Source: Bacillota bacterium
Lineage (GTDB): Bacteria; Bacillota; Clostridia; Lachnospirales; Lachnospiraceae
NCBI GenBank assembly: GCA_023437365.1
Contig: JAEZGK010000103.1
Span: forward strand, 193,878 to 257,877
Reading direction: 5' to 3'
Length of the DNA stretch: 64,000 nucleotides
Below are positions 63,400 through 64,000 of the stretch, one piece after another. The notes beneath the pieces were generated by a model that saw only the letters and a list, made by a program, of their open reading frames with translations, searched no databases and had not been told where the DNA came from. Position 1 is the stretch's first letter. The number at the start of each line of letters is the position of its first letter. A program made the position numbers and the translations under genes.

Positions 63400-63709
63400 G
63401 ATCGTACCCTCCTTCAATAAAATTGTAAATTTTCATTACTTGCTGCCATTCATCAAGAAAATCCTTCATATATTCTTTTCCCTCACTGGTAATCTGATAA
63501 TATTTTCTCAATCGACTGTTATGCTCCACAGAATATGTCTTCAGGTAAGAATCGGCTTCTAACCTCTTCAATATCGGATACAGCGTTGATTCAGATATTT
63601 CAACACAGGTTGATATATCCTTAATAATCTGATAACCATAGGAGTCGGATTTGTTAAGAACGGCAAGTACGCAAAACTCTAATAACCCTTTCTTTAACTG
63701 AATATCCAT
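63392..63709 (-). CDS. PadR family transcriptional regulator
   Basis: About 105 residues, the usual length. Winged helix with MDIQLKKGLLEFCVLAVL, YGYQIIKDI, SESTLYPILKRLEADSYL and a C-terminal dimerisation helix. PadR proteins are repressors relieved by ligands, frequently toxic compounds. AAGGAGG lies six bases before the ATG at 63709. The promoter carries a dyad that probably binds this protein. Confidence 0.92.
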   Translation of the reverse strand: MDIQLKKGLLEFCVLAVLNKSDSYGYQIIKDISTCVEISESTLYPILKRLEADSYLKTYSVEHNSRLRKYYQITSEGKEYMKDFLDEWQQVMKIYNFIEGGYDHE

Positions 63710-63728
63710 TTCATACCTCCTTATATCG

Positions 63729-63760
63729 TATACTATATTATACATAGTATAATGTGTCAA
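63729..63760 (-). promoter_or_regulatory. PadR operon promoter with overlapping operator dyad
   Basis: On the minus strand TTGACA and TATAGT are separated by exactly 17 bases (63732-63760). A dyad TATACTA (63729-63735) / TAGTATA (63745-63751) overlaps the -10 box and the spacer, the position where a PadR dimer would block transcription. Confidence 0.7.
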
Positions 63761-63857
63761 GTAGTATTTTTAAAGTGTGTATCACAAAGCGAACTTGTTC
63801 GCTATGCGGAGCGTTTTTATGTAATAGGACGCAATTTCCTCCATTACATAAGTAAAG

Positions 63858-64000
63858 AAGGGGCTGTTGCAAAACACTCTGATAGCCAGAGTAAGGATAC
63901 AGGCATCTCGTCATGCACTGTTTGCCGGACAGCTTGTCGATATTGTTTGAACAGAAGCGAACATTTATGTTCGATTATGACAAACAATATCGGCAGGATG
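63858..64000. repeat. Nested palindromic element, copy 2, running off the window
   Basis: The first 75 bases match copy 1 at 7519 with three substitutions (left arm, 13-base spacer and the first inner arm). The loop is followed by new sequence with its own inverted repeat (CGATATTGTTTG / CAAACAATATCG) instead of the second inner arm; the right end would lie outside the window. Confidence 0.7.

Overview
The window looks like chromosomal DNA of a spore-forming, plant-polysaccharide-degrading member of the Lachnospiraceae (Clostridia). The reasons are the gene families present (spore photoproduct lyase family, GerMN lipoprotein, YesN/LytS-type sugar two-component systems, an exosortase G locus, a GH5 lipoprotein), moderate to low GC, strong AGGAGG ribosome binding sites with frequent TTG/GTG starts, and a MurE with the DNPR motif of meso-diaminopimelate ligases. 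No rRNA, tRNA, CRISPR array, transposase or prophage was seen.

Layout. 1-4.0 kb: cut-off priA, murE, a PhzF-family enzyme and a DUF434-type protein, all on the minus strand. 4.2-10.8 kb: an AT-rich spore photoproduct lyase homologue that lacks the catalytic cysteine, a GGDEF-EAL protein, an S41 peptidase and a GH5 lipoprotein. 11.2-17.5 kb: comEA, a response regulator, a histidine kinase, a GerMN lipoprotein and comEC; the middle three resemble the MtrA-MtrB-LpqB arrangement. 18.4-26.7 kb: a plus-strand exosortase G (XrtG) locus, the most interesting part of the window. 26.8-33.1 kb: arginine biosynthesis (argD, argB, argJ; argG divergent) with a GNAT enzyme and maf. 33.5-49.2 kb: housekeeping and accessory genes (hydrolases, GDPD, MFS and AEC transporters, SpoU methylase, DegV, mntP, GNATs, HADs, aldo-keto reductase, asnA). 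49.4-59.8 kb: a lipoprotein, then a sugar ABC transporter with its sensory system (anchored binding protein, LytS-like kinase, YesN-like regulator, second binding lipoprotein, main binding protein, ATPase, permease). 59.9-64 kb: amidase, cold-shock protein, a small HTH protein, a YjjG-type phosphatase and a PadR-HAAS operon.

The XrtG locus encodes, in order: (i) a 1349-residue protein whose N-terminal third aligns by eye with group II-intron-type reverse transcriptases, with two of three catalytic aspartates replaced by histidine, followed by a pterin-synthase-like (PTPS) domain and a polytopic GT-C-like membrane domain; (ii) a secreted protein with a C-terminal membrane anchor, the probable exosortase substrate; (iii) the exosortase with its Cys/Arg/His triad; (iv) an XrtG-associated family 2 glycosyltransferase; (v) a membrane protein with a degenerate GGDEF-like domain; (vi) a free-standing PTPS-related protein. 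Together they suggest a dedicated surface glycan or protein-anchoring system built from domesticated enzyme folds; the actual product cannot be read from the sequence.

Intergenic DNA is rich in structure: a nested palindromic element (139 bp, with a second, cut-off copy at the right end and a diverged relative at 46.2 kb), a separate 121-bp palindrome at 47.5 kb, a 16-bp tandem repeat apparently grown out of the argG terminator, an array of about seven 23-bp hairpins between an AEC transporter and mntP, and a terminator-like hairpin in the leader of the cold-shock gene.
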